A DNA stretch of 64,000 nucleotides, from the NCBI GenBank assembly GCA_044353165.1, contig JBILCM010000004.1, positions 8,055-72,054 on the forward strand, given 5' to 3'. Below, in pieces: positions 24,122 to 33,600 of this stretch (the stretch's first letter is position 1; each line of letters opens with the position of its first letter). The notes below the pieces were generated by a model. That model made no database searches. It saw only the letters and a program-made list of their open reading frames with translations, and was not told the DNA's origin. The stretch is from JBILCM01 sp044353165. Lineage in GTDB: Bacteria; Bacillota; Bacilli; Paenibacillales; YIM-B00363. The position numbers were made by a program, and so were the translations under genes.

Positions 24122-25090
24122 ATGTTATGGCATGAGGTAACGATATATACGACCGAGGAAGCGACGGAAGCGATCGCCGATTGGTTGCACAGCCAAGGGG
24201 CAGGCGGCGTCTCCATCGAGGAATCGGGCAATCTGGAGCGCAGCCGGGATTTGTCCTTCGGTCAGTGGTACGATGAACCGCTCAATGATATTGCCGAAGG
24301 GGATGCCGTCATGAAAGCCTACTTCGCGCAAGAGACCAATATGCAGCTGCTCACAGTAGCATTACGTGGGTTTTTGGAGAACTTCTCGACCTTCGGGATT
24401 GACCCTGGCCGCGCCGAAATTGAGATTGCCTCGATTCCAGAGGAACAATGGGCGGATGGGTGGAAGCAATATTTCAAACCTGTGAAAATCAGTGAACGCC
24501 TTGTTATAAAACCAACATGGGAAACGTACGAATCGAATCCAGGCGAGTTGATCATCGAGATTGATCCGGGCATGGCCTTCGGCACCGGCACCCATGCCAC
24601 AACAGCGTTATGCATGCGCGCCTTGGAGCACGTTGTCAAAGAAAGTGACCATGTGATTGACGTGGGCACAGGTTCGGGGATCCTAGCCGTTACGGCCGCC
24701 AAATTGGGTGCGCATCGCGTGCTGGCATTAGACCTCGATCCGATTGCGGTCACCAGCGCGATCGAGAATGTCAAATTAAATCGCCTAGCGCATCGGGTGT
24801 CCGTCCAGCAGAGCGACTTGCTCAGCGTCGTGCGCGACACACATGCGGATGCTGCGATCACATTGCCTGTACAAGTCGTTGTAGCCAACATCCTCGCAGA
24901 AATCATCATCACGTTCGTGCAGGATGTGTACGACGTATTGGCTCCTGAAGGGGTGTTCATCGCTTCTGGTATTATTGTTGCGAAGGAGCACGATGTCAAT
25001 CAAGCGCTGCGCGACGCTGGATTTGTGCTCGTCACCCGCGAGGAAGAGAATGGATGGGTCGCGATCATCGCCAAGAAGGAGCATCAATAA
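24122..25090 (+). CDS. prmA: Ribosomal protein L11 methyltransferase
   Basis: PrmA trimethylates ribosomal protein L11. The 322-residue protein has the N-terminal L11-recognition domain (MLWHEVTIYTTEEATEAIADWL), the linker motif RLVIKPTWE, a SAM-binding motif I VIDVGTGSGILAVTAAKLGA preceded by DPGMAFGTGTHATT, and motif IV VVANILAEII. An AAGGGAGA ribosome binding site precedes the ATG. It is the first gene of a cluster with a site-2 protease-like gene, rsmE and mtaB, the common Bacillales prmA-rsmE-mtaB order with one inserted gene. Confidence 0.96.
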   Translation: MLWHEVTIYTTEEATEAIADWLHSQGAGGVSIEESGNLERSRDLSFGQWYDEPLNDIAEGDAVMKAYFAQETNMQLLTVALRGFLENFSTFGIDPGRAEIEIASIPEEQWADGWKQYFKPVKISERLVIKPTWETYESNPGELIIEIDPGMAFGTGTHATTALCMRALEHVVKESDHVIDVGTGSGILAVTAAKLGAHRVLALDLDPIAVTSAIENVKLNRLAHRVSVQQSDLLSVVRDTHADAAITLPVQVVVANILAEIIITFVQDVYDVLAPEGVFIASGIIVAKEHDVNQALRDAGFVLVTREEENGWVAIIAKKEHQ

Positions 25091-25094
25091 CGTT

Positions 25095-25796
25095 ATGGAT
25101 TTTTCACTGCCATTTCAATTGCAGCATTTGCCATTCGTGATCACCGCTATTTTAGTAGCTTTTACTTTCCACGAATTTTCGCATGCGTTCGCAGCTTATA
25201 AACTTGGCGACCCTACAGCTTACAAACTCGGTCGTGTGACCTTGAACCCCGTTCCGCACATCAGTATATTAGGGATGCTCTTTATTGTATTGTTAGGTTT
25301 CGGTTGGGCGCGACCTGTGCCGGTGGATCGTTCGAAATTCAAACAACCCCGACGCATGAGCGTGATCGTATCCGCTGTAGGACCGATCAGCAATCTGATT
25401 TTGGCTGTGCTGGCAGCGCTGGCTGTTTATGTGATTTTTGCCACCGGTTGGTTGGATGGCACGTCTGTGGGCTTGATCCGAGCGGTGGGGTTGCTCTTTT
25501 TTTATCTTGTGTATATCAATCTGCTCTTATTTCTGTTCAATTTAATTCCGCTGCCTCCGCTGGATGGATATCGAATCACTGAAGAACTGGTTCCGCCTCG
25601 CGTGCGGTTCAAGATGCGACAATACGAGCCTTGGGGCGTGTACTTGTTCTTGCTGATCGTCTTTATAACACCGTTATACCGAATCACGATCGGACCCGTG
25701 CTCGGGATGGTCGGTGTATGGCAATCGGAGCTGCTCGGTTGGGCGGCGTCCATCACAGGGACAACGATTCAGTGGCAAAATATGTTCGGCGGCTAA
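25095..25796 (+). CDS. Site-2 protease-family membrane metalloprotease (M50)
   Basis: A 233-residue integral membrane protein with the zinc motif HEFSHAFAAYKLGD (HExxH) in the first segment and the third ligand region NLIPLPPLDGYR in a later helix, typical of YwhC-like short site-2 proteases without PDZ domains. The frame extends upstream into prmA, but the ATG at 25095 (MDFSLPFQLQH) lies 4 bp after the prmA stop and has AAGGAG upstream. The product probably cleaves membrane-embedded substrates; the target is unknown. Position inside a translation-modification operon appears incidental. Confidence 0.9.
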   Translation: MDFSLPFQLQHLPFVITAILVAFTFHEFSHAFAAYKLGDPTAYKLGRVTLNPVPHISILGMLFIVLLGFGWARPVPVDRSKFKQPRRMSVIVSAVGPISNLILAVLAALAVYVIFATGWLDGTSVGLIRAVGLLFFYLVYINLLLFLFNLIPLPPLDGYRITEELVPPRVRFKMRQYEPWGVYLFLLIVFITPLYRITIGPVLGMVGVWQSELLGWAASITGTTIQWQNMFGG

Positions 25797-25847
25797 GAAC
25801 GTATGGTATTCCGGGTGAAGTCGATGTAAACTGGAGGGAGACACAAC

Positions 25848-26618
25848 ATGCAGCGGTATTTCATCAGTCCTCAAGCGTTGGGCAGTCATGAGGCGAGCAT
25901 TATCGGGGATGACGCGTATCATCTGATCCGTGTGATGCGTGTTGCCCCGGGTGAGCAAGTGATCGTCTGTGACGGGGTGAATCGCGAGTGTCTTGCCGAA
26001 GTGACAGCGCTAGGTAAAGATGAAGTGAAGTTGCGTATTATGGAAGAAAGACCTCCACGCGGGGAACCGCGGACAGCGGTATGGATCGCGCAAAGTTTAC
26101 CCAAAGGTGACAAGTTGGAGACAGTGATTCAGAAGGGGACAGAGATTGGCGCATCGGCGTTCATCCCGTTCATCTCTGCACGCACCGTGGTCCATTATGA
26201 TAAGAACAAAGAAGTCAAGCGTTTGGAGCGTTGGCGCAAAATTGCGAAGGAAGCCGCTGAGCAAGCACATCGTAGCCGAATGCCGACGATCCAAGAGACA
26301 GCGTCGTGGCAGGCGTTGCTAGCTCTGGCCCAAGAGGCGCAAGTTGCATTTTTTTGTTACGAGAAAGCGGCGGAGCAATCATTCAGCGAAGCGCTCAATG
26401 AAAGATTGACCCAAGCGTCCGTCGATGCAAGCGAATCGCCGTTTACCGGCCCCATTCTCATCGTGATCGGACCGGAAGGCGGGTTTACTGAGCAGGAAGC
26501 TGAGCAGGCGAAGGCCGCGGGTTGCATCCCTGTCAGCTTGGGGCAACGTATTTTGCGCACAGAAACTGCAGGATTGGTCGCGCTGAGCAGTCTCATGTTC
26601 GCAACGGGAGAATTATAG
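25848..26618 (+). CDS. rsmE: 16S rRNA (uracil(1498)-N3)-methyltransferase
   Basis: RsmE methylates U1498 in 16S rRNA helix 44. The 256-residue protein has an N-terminal PUA-like domain (HLIRVMRVAPGEQVIVCDG) and a C-terminal SPOUT domain with AQSLPKGDKLETVIQKGTEIG, the knot segment IVIGPEGGFT and VSLGQRILRTETAGLVALS. GGAGGGAG precedes the ATG. It lies between the M50 gene and mtaB. Confidence 0.95.
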   Translation: MQRYFISPQALGSHEASIIGDDAYHLIRVMRVAPGEQVIVCDGVNRECLAEVTALGKDEVKLRIMEERPPRGEPRTAVWIAQSLPKGDKLETVIQKGTEIGASAFIPFISARTVVHYDKNKEVKRLERWRKIAKEAAEQAHRSRMPTIQETASWQALLALAQEAQVAFFCYEKAAEQSFSEALNERLTQASVDASESPFTGPILIVIGPEGGFTEQEAEQAKAAGCIPVSLGQRILRTETAGLVALSSLMFATGEL

Positions 26619-26645
26619 TTTTGGGATGAAGGGGGACGAACGGCC

Positions 26646-28016
26646 ATGTCAAGCGTGGCTTTCTATACACTCGGTTGCAAAGTGAACTTCTATGATACGG
26701 AAGCAATCTGGCAGTTGTTCAAACATGCCGGTTACGAACAAGTGGATTTTGAGTCAACGACAGCCGATGTGTATGTCATTAACACATGCACCGTGACCAA
26801 CACGGGCGACAAGAAGAGTCGTCAAATTATACGCCGAGCCATTCGCCGTAATCCAGACGCTGTCATTGCGGTGACCGGCTGCTATGCGCAGACGTCACCT
26901 GCCGAGATTCTCGCGATCCCCGGCGTTGACCTGGTGATTGGCACGCAGGGGCGTCACGAGATGGTGGATCTTGTGAACCAAGTGCAAGCCCAGCGGCAAC
27001 CGCTCAATGCGGTGCGCAACATCATGAAGACGAGACAATTCGAGGAACTCGATGTTCCTGAATTTGCCGATCGTACGCGCGCATTCTTGAAGATACAAGA
27101 AGGTTGCAACAATTTTTGCACCTTCTGTATTATTCCGTGGTCCAGAGGATTGCTGCGCTCCCGCGAACCGGCACAAGTGATTGCACAAGCGCAAGCGCTC
27201 ACGCGGGCTGGTTATAAGGAGATCGTGCTCACCGGAATTCATACCGCGGGGTACGGCGAAGATTTGGAAGGTTATAACTTTTCTCGTTTGTTGAGAGAGT
27301 TAGCCAATCAAGTGCAAGGACTGGAACGTCTGCGCATTTCGTCTATCGAAGCGAGTCAGATCACGGATGAGGTCATTGATGTGTTGATGAGTTCCGCGCA
27401 ATTTTGCCGTCATCTGCACATCCCGCTGCAAGCCGGTTCCGATGACGTGTTGAAGCGGATGCGACGCAAGTACACGACAGCGCAATTTGCGCATAAGATT
27501 GCCCGTATCCGCGAACGTTGGCCAGAGGTGGCGATCACCACCGATGTCATTGTGGGCTTCCCAGGGGAAACCGATGCCATGTTCGAGGAAGGTTACCGTT
27601 TCATGCAGCAGATCGGTTTCTCGGAGATGCATGTATTCCCGTATTCGAAGCGCACGGGGACACCCGCTGCTCGCATGGACGATCAAGTCGATGAAGAGTT
27701 GAAGAGCGAGCGCGTGCACCGCTTGATTGCTTTGTCCGAAGACATGCAGCTTGCTTATGCGCAGCGTCACGTCGGGCATGTCCTCCAGATGATTCCTGAA
27801 CGCGAGGCCAAAGGCATGGAAGGCCAAGGATTCATATCTGGATACACAGATAATTATTTGCAAGTGATCGTGCCCGGGGATGCATCGTTGATCGGCCAAT
27901 TGGTGGATGTGCGAATGACGGAAGCGGGCGTGAATGAGTGCAAGGGCGAGCGAATTTTCGACGTTGGCAGAGGTGTTGTTCAGGCTGCGGCGTCACTTGA
28001 AATCATGCATGCATAG
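26646..28016 (+). CDS. mtaB: tRNA (N6-L-threonylcarbamoyladenosine(37)-C2)-methylthiotransferase
   Basis: MtaB, a radical SAM methylthiotransferase, converts t6A37 to ms2t6A37 in tRNAs. The 456-residue protein has the N-terminal MTTase domain with Cys in TLGCKVN, NTCTVTN and VTGCYAQ (second cluster), the radical SAM motif CNNFCTFCIIP (CxxxCxxC) and a C-terminal TRAM domain (about 380-440). The MtaB-type rather than MiaB-type call rests on TLGCKVNFYDTEA and the gene neighbourhood. GAAGGGGGA precedes the ATG. A terminator hairpin overlaps the stop codon. Confidence 0.95.
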   Translation: MSSVAFYTLGCKVNFYDTEAIWQLFKHAGYEQVDFESTTADVYVINTCTVTNTGDKKSRQIIRRAIRRNPDAVIAVTGCYAQTSPAEILAIPGVDLVIGTQGRHEMVDLVNQVQAQRQPLNAVRNIMKTRQFEELDVPEFADRTRAFLKIQEGCNNFCTFCIIPWSRGLLRSREPAQVIAQAQALTRAGYKEIVLTGIHTAGYGEDLEGYNFSRLLRELANQVQGLERLRISSIEASQITDEVIDVLMSSAQFCRHLHIPLQAGSDDVLKRMRRKYTTAQFAHKIARIRERWPEVAITTDVIVGFPGETDAMFEEGYRFMQQIGFSEMHVFPYSKRTGTPAARMDDQVDEELKSERVHRLIALSEDMQLAYAQRHVGHVLQMIPEREAKGMEGQGFISGYTDNYLQVIVPGDASLIGQLVDVRMTEAGVNECKGERIFDVGRGVVQAAASLEIMHA

Positions 28017-28057
28017 GAGGAACTGCGAGCTAGCGTGACGCGGGCTCCTCTTTTTTT
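28015..28057 (+). terminator. Intrinsic terminator after mtaB
   Basis: AGGAG (28015-28019) pairs with CTCCT (28045-28049) around an inner GCG/CGC stem, followed by TCTTTTTTT. Confidence 0.7.
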
Positions 28058-28084
28058 CTATAATCCAACTTGAGGTGATCGATC

Positions 28085-28534
28085 GTGCAAGAAATATCAG
28101 CAGGGGGAGTCGTCTTTCGCAGACAGGCGAACGGCGATCTACAGATTCAATTGATTCAAGACCGGTATGGCCGATGTTCGTTGCCGAAAGGGAAGATGGA
28201 ACCCGGCGAGACGATCGAACAGACCGCGCTTCGTGAAATTGTTGAAGAAACCGGTATCTACGGTGTCATCCGGGAACCGCTCGCCTTGATTCAATATGAA
28301 TATATTCATCCTCAACATGGTGCCGTTGATAAAGAAGTGCATTATTATTTGGTAGAGGCTACACATGGGAAGCTCACGGCGCAACGCGAAGAAATCGATG
28401 GTGTGGCGTGGTATACTCCTGAGGAAGCTTGGCAGCAACAACTCGACATGGGTTACTCGAACAACACGGTGATCGTTCGCAGTGCGTTAGAGCGGTTGGG
28501 TGTGACGCTCTTCAAGCAGGAGGACGATGCATGA
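28085..28534 (+). CDS. NUDIX hydrolase
   Basis: A 149-residue NUDIX-family pyrophosphohydrolase with a complete Nudix box, GKMEPGETIEQTALREIVEETGI, fitting GX5EX7REUXEEXGU. The N-terminus EISAGGVVFRR and the box context (LPKGKMEPGE) resemble diadenosine polyphosphate or (d)NTP hydrolases; the substrate cannot be read from sequence. The GTG start at 28085 follows TTGAGGTG. The stop overlaps the deoC start (ATGA), so nucleotide or deoxynucleotide clean-up coupled to deoxyribose-phosphate catabolism is a plausible theme. Confidence 0.92.
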   Translation: MQEISAGGVVFRRQANGDLQIQLIQDRYGRCSLPKGKMEPGETIEQTALREIVEETGIYGVIREPLALIQYEYIHPQHGAVDKEVHYYLVEATHGKLTAQREEIDGVAWYTPEEAWQQQLDMGYSNNTVIVRSALERLGVTLFKQEDDA

Positions 28535-29220
28535 GTGTGTTGACGAAACCGATCGCACAATATATTGACCACACGTTATTAAAACCAACCGCAAGGGACC
28601 AAGACATTCAACAATTGTGCGAACAAGCGATGGAATTCGGTTTTTATAGTGTGTGTGTGAACGGTATATGGGTATCGAAGTGTGCGGATCTGTTGCGCGG
28701 TACAGCTGTAAGAACAGCCGCCGTTGTGGGCTTTCCCCTAGGCGCATCAGCATCTGCCGCGAAAGTATTCGAAGCGCAATGGGCTGCCAAACAGGGCGCC
28801 ACGGAGATTGATATGGTACTTTCCGTTGGCGTGTTGATGGCTGGGAACTTGAACAACGTTCGTGCCGATATTCGTGAAGTCGTTAAGGCAGTCGAAGGTC
28901 AAGCGATCGTCAAAGTGATTCTAGAAACAGGTTTTTTGAGTCACGATCAAATTCATAGCGGTTGTTTGTGTGCAGAAGAAGCAGGGGCGCATTATGTCAA
29001 GACGTCCACGGGTTTCGGACCCGGCGGCGCGACAGAACAACATGTTGCGCTGATGCGATCTGTTGTTTCGGCAGCAGTGGGTGTGAAAGCATCGGGCGGT
29101 ATCCGCGATTATGATACGGCCATGCGCATGATTGCAGCGGGTGCGAGTCGATTGGGTACAAGCGCAGGCGTGGCCATCGTGCAAGGCGCTTCCGAAGCGA
29201 GTGGCGAAGAGACGTATTAA
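28531..29220 (+). CDS. deoC: Deoxyribose-phosphate aldolase
   Basis: DeoC cleaves 2-deoxyribose-5-phosphate to glyceraldehyde-3-phosphate and acetaldehyde. The 229-residue TIM barrel shows YIDHTLLKPTA, VVGFPLGA, EIDMVLSVG, VKVILETGFL (Schiff-base Lys) and VKTSTGFGPGGAT, and the second catalytic Lys in GVKASGGIRD. The ATG at 28531 overlaps the NUDIX stop and is supported by CAGGAGG upstream; a longer frame from 28429 lies within the NUDIX gene and is not expected to be used. Confidence 0.96.
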   Translation: MSVLTKPIAQYIDHTLLKPTARDQDIQQLCEQAMEFGFYSVCVNGIWVSKCADLLRGTAVRTAAVVGFPLGASASAAKVFEAQWAAKQGATEIDMVLSVGVLMAGNLNNVRADIREVVKAVEGQAIVKVILETGFLSHDQIHSGCLCAEEAGAHYVKTSTGFGPGGATEQHVALMRSVVSAAVGVKASGGIRDYDTAMRMIAAGASRLGTSAGVAIVQGASEASGEETY

Positions 29221-29237
29221 AGAAAGAGGTGTGACGG

Positions 29238-30614
29238 TTGGCGAGAATCATTCTAAAGCATAAACGAAAAAAATGGCTGTCCGCAGGTGTGCCAAGACGC
29301 ATCTACAAACAAGACGTGGAGCGGATAGAAGGTGAGTATGAGCCGGGTGATGTCGTGGAAGTCGTCGATACGCGCGGTCAATTCCTTGCCTCTGCTTACA
29401 TTCAGCCGAAGAGCCGATTGATGGGCAGGATCATTGCGTATGAACCGGTAGAACAGATGGACAAGGCGTTCTTCTTATCGCGACTCCAGTGGTCTTGGGA
29501 ACTTCGCCAGCGATTGGTGGAAGCACCGGAATATGGGCGACTCGTCTATGGCGAAGCCGATTTTTTGCCAGGGTTAACGATTGACCGTTATGGCGATGTG
29601 TTCGTGTTGCAGATTGCAACGCTGGGTATGGATCGCGTTCGACAGACGATTGTGGACGCCTTGGTCGAGATGTTCCAGCCGCGTTCCATCTATGAGCGAA
29701 GCGACATCGCCGTGCGCAAAGCGGAAGAGTTGGAAGCGAGGTCGGGCCTGTTATATGGCGCTGACGTGACGGAAGTTGTTATTCGCGAGAATGGACTGGA
29801 GATCGAGGTCGATATCGCGACAGGTCAGAAAACAGGATATTTCTTTGATCAGCGGGAAAATCGAGCAAGTCTAGCGCCGTATATGACCGGTTGGGGTTGG
29901 AAGAGCGGAATTGCGATGCGCGAGGTTACAGATGAAGCAGGCACGGTGCGGTCTGTGCCATGCAATGCGAATGGGAAGGAAGTGACATTCCCTTACTGGG
30001 ACGGGGCTACGGTGCTGGAGTGTTTTGCCCACACGGGCAGCTTCACACTTCATGCTTGTCAATATGGCGCGAAGAAAGTGACTTGCCTCGATGTTTCGGA
30101 GCATGCTATCGCATTCGCACGCCGCAATGTGGCGCGCAACGGTTTTTTGGATCGGGTGGAATTTGTCGTCGCGGATGCGTTCGACTATTTGCGTGAGCAG
30201 GTGCGCGGGTTAGAAGAACGAGCATCACGAGCTGGACTCGGCGGTGCGAAGGTGGATACTTCAACACCGCTTTCTCGGGCTGGACGCACGTGGGATGTTG
30301 TCATTCTAGACCCGCCCGCGTTCGCTAAGACGAAATCCGCGGTCGAAGGCGCTTGCCGCGGATATAAAGACATTAACTTACACGGCATGAAGCTTGTGAA
30401 TGAAGGCGGCTTTCTCGTTACTGCCAGCTGCTCATCGCACGTGGACGCACAGCTGTTCTTACAGACGATTGAAGCGGCGGCAGCTGATGCAGGGAAGCTG
30501 TTACGCTTGCTGGAGTTTCGCGGCGCGGGCAAGGACCATCCTCGCTTGTTAGGCAATGATGAGAATGATTATTTGAAATTTGCGATCTTCGAGGTGCGCA
30601 GCTTGCGTTCTTAA
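29238..30614 (+). CDS. RlmI-like class I SAM-dependent rRNA methyltransferase with insertions
   Basis: A 458-residue protein of the YccW/RlmI family (23S rRNA 5-methylcytosine methyltransferases). The N-terminal PUA domain (to about residue 75) is followed by a central domain with LPGLTIDRYGDVFVLQ and a Rossmann domain with KTGYFFDQREN, LECFAHTGSFTLHA and VILDPPAFAKT. It is longer than typical members (about 390-400): extra stretches lie at about 215-250, between FFDQREN and motif I, and at about 325-350 before the catalytic DPPAF. The TTG start at 29238 follows AGAGGTGTG. The exact target base is inferred from family only. Confidence 0.85.
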   Translation: MARIILKHKRKKWLSAGVPRRIYKQDVERIEGEYEPGDVVEVVDTRGQFLASAYIQPKSRLMGRIIAYEPVEQMDKAFFLSRLQWSWELRQRLVEAPEYGRLVYGEADFLPGLTIDRYGDVFVLQIATLGMDRVRQTIVDALVEMFQPRSIYERSDIAVRKAEELEARSGLLYGADVTEVVIRENGLEIEVDIATGQKTGYFFDQRENRASLAPYMTGWGWKSGIAMREVTDEAGTVRSVPCNANGKEVTFPYWDGATVLECFAHTGSFTLHACQYGAKKVTCLDVSEHAIAFARRNVARNGFLDRVEFVVADAFDYLREQVRGLEERASRAGLGGAKVDTSTPLSRAGRTWDVVILDPPAFAKTKSAVEGACRGYKDINLHGMKLVNEGGFLVTASCSSHVDAQLFLQTIEAAAADAGKLLRLLEFRGAGKDHPRLLGNDENDYLKFAIFEVRSLRS

Positions 30615-30633
30615 GCTGAAGGAGGCGATCCCG

Positions 30634-33600
30634 GTGGGTGTGCGTTTCGTATTGGGGCGAGTCGGAACAGGCAAAAGCCGACGGTTCATTCAAGACATGG
30701 GGGAACGTCTGGCCACATCACCGGTGGGTCCGCCCCTCATTCTGCTCGTGCCGGAGCAGATGACACAAGAAGCGGATCGTCTGCTGGCGATCACATACGG
30801 GGGGACGGTGCGTGCGCAAAGTTTAAGCTTTCGCCGTCTCGCCTTCCGCCTCATGCAAGAGGTGGGGGGTGCAACCCGCATTCACATCGATGATACAGGC
30901 AAGAAAATGTTATTATACAAATTCGCCCGCAAGCATGCCGCATCCTTGAAATCGCTTCGCCGCGTCACCGAGAGCGGCGGTTGGATTGATGGGGTACAGG
31001 ATTGGTTCGCAGAATGCAAGCGCTATCAAGTAGATGCCCGAACACTGCGGACGATCTCGGAACAGAGCGAGCTGTCCCCTGTGCTGCGGGACAAGCTGGC
31101 TGATTTGTCACTTTTGTTCGAAGAAACAACCCAAGCGTTATCGGTCACCCATGTGGATTCAGAAGACTACGTTACTTTACTCGGCAAGCATATCCCGCAT
31201 TCGGCGTGGATTCGCGATGCCGAAATTTGGGTGGACGGTTTTCACGGCTTTACCCCATCCGAAGAAGCTGTGCTTGGGCAACTGTTCCAGTGGACGAAGC
31301 AAGTCCATGTCTCTTTAACGTTGCCGCAGGCGATCTCCGATACGCAACCGCTTGACGAGTTGGAGTTGTTCCACCCGACAGCAAGAACGTTCGATCGCTT
31401 ACAGCGACTGGCGAACGCAGGGGGGATAACCGCTGCAGTCGACATCATTTCCGAAGCTGCCCATCACCGATTATCGCGATCTCCTGTGCTTTCTGCCTTG
31501 GAGCAGATGTTCGTGCAACGGGAAAGTGATCTGGTTGGTGGATCGGATGCGAACCTGAACCCGAATCCGAACCCGAACCAATCCACCCACAACGACAACG
31601 ATGACCAACTCACCCTCGTCGCTGCAAGCCACACACGTGCAGAGACCGAAGCGGTTGCGAGAGAAATCATCCGACTTCTATCCGATGGCAAGGCGCGTTG
31701 GCGCGATATTGCCGTGTTTGTGCGCGACTGGGAAAATTATGGGGATTTGATTGAGGCTGTGTTTGCTGACTACGGCATTCCTTGCTTCTTAGATCAGAAG
31801 CGATCAACGACACATCATCCCTTAAGTGAATTTGTGCGCTCGGCGTTAGAAGTGATTACGTCCCGTTGGACGTATGACGCTTTATTTCGCCTGATCAAGA
31901 CGGACTTGCTGTTCCCCGAAGGCATATTCCCGACTACAGCGGAACAGCGGTTTGCCATGGACAAGCTTGAGAATTATGCGCTTGAATACGGCATTCAAGG
32001 TTCCCGATGGACCGATGGACAACGCTGGCGATGGGCTGCGAGCCGCTCTTTGGAAGAAGAAGAACATCATCCTACCCCTTCGCAACGGCATCGTTCAGAA
32101 GAAGATGCGCTCAACGAGTGGCGCATGATGGTGGTTACGCCGATGCAGCGCTTCGAACAACGATTGCGTCTATCGACAACGATCCGGGAACAAGCCGAAG
32201 CGCTCGTGCAGTTGCTGGAAGAAACGGGTGCCGCTCACACCTTGGAGCGATGGGCTACGGATGCCCAAGAGTCGGGTCATGTGGAGAAGGCGCGTGAACA
32301 CCAACAACTGTGGGTTCGCATCATGGACGTGCTCGATCAATTGGTCGAGCTTGTCGGACGTGAACCTGCAGATACGGAGTTGTTCACCGGCATGTTGACG
32401 GTAGGGTTGGACGGTATTCGCATGGGATTGGTACCGCCCGCATTGGATCAAGTGTTGGTAGGGAGTCTCGATCGCACGCGTTCGTTCGGGGTGAAACGGT
32501 TATTCTTACTCGGCGTGAACGATGGCATCATTCCGATGGCCCCGAAGGAGCAAGGCATCATCAATGAGGTCGAACGTCTTCGCTTGCAACAGATGGGCTT
32601 GGAGTTAGCGCCGGACAATCGCAGGCGATTATTAGATGAACGTTACATGCTCTATAACGCGTTGTTTTTACCTTCGGACGGCTTGTGGCTTAGCTTTGCC
32701 ATGGCAGACTTGGAAGGAAAGCCGAAGCTCCCCTCCGAGTGGTTCAACACGATCAAGCAGATGGTTCCAGGCACACCCATTACATACATCACAAGCGATA
32801 TGCCCAGCGGAGCAAGTGAAGCGCTAATGATCGAGCGTCTTGTCAGACCGAGTCATACGCTCTCTGCACTGCTGCCGCAGCTAAGAAGATGGCAGCGAGG
32901 GGAGTCCATCTCCGGAGTATGGTGGGCGGCATACAATTGGTTGTGTAGCCGACCGTATTGGCAAGGTCGATTGCAGGCGATGTTGCCTTCCCTCTTTTAT
33001 CGCAATGCCGCACAATCGTTGTCTGAAGAGACGTCGCTTGCGCTATTCGGACAACCCATCCGCTCGAGCGTCTCCAGATTGGAACGATTCGCGGCTTGTC
33101 CGTTCGCACATTATGCAACCTATGGGTTGAAATTGAAGGAACGGAAGCGATATCAGTTGAAATCGCCGGATATCGGTCAATTGTATCATGCTGCACTGAG
33201 TTTACTGGCCAAAGCGTTAGCCGCTGATGGGAAGACGTGGGCGGATCTTGAGGGTATGCAAGGCCTGCAGCTGGTCGTGGATACGGTAGATCAATTAACA
33301 CCGCGTCTGGGATCCGCGATTTTGTTCAGCTCTCATCGTCACCGATACATTACATCGAAGCTCAAACAAGTCATCCGTCAGTCGGCAGATGTGCTGAGTA
33401 GACAGGCTAGACGCAGCCAATTCCACCAAGTTGCAGCCGAACTTGCGTTCAGCTCACAGGGTGAACTGCCCGCTTGGATCATCCCTTTGCATGACGGTAC
33501 GTCCATGGAACTTACAGGGCGGATTGACCGCATTGACCTCGCGAAGGGGGAGAACAATGCCTACATCCAAGTGATTGACTATAAATCCGGGAATTTGTCG

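Noticed and set aside
24319..24999. 226-codon reverse frame opposite prmA
   Set aside because: A serine/threonine-rich shadow frame with no domain similarity; prmA on the plus strand has all family motifs.
24924..25094. Extension of the M50 protease frame into prmA
   Set aside because: It overlaps the prmA coding region in another frame; the ATG at 25095 starts the expected first membrane helix.
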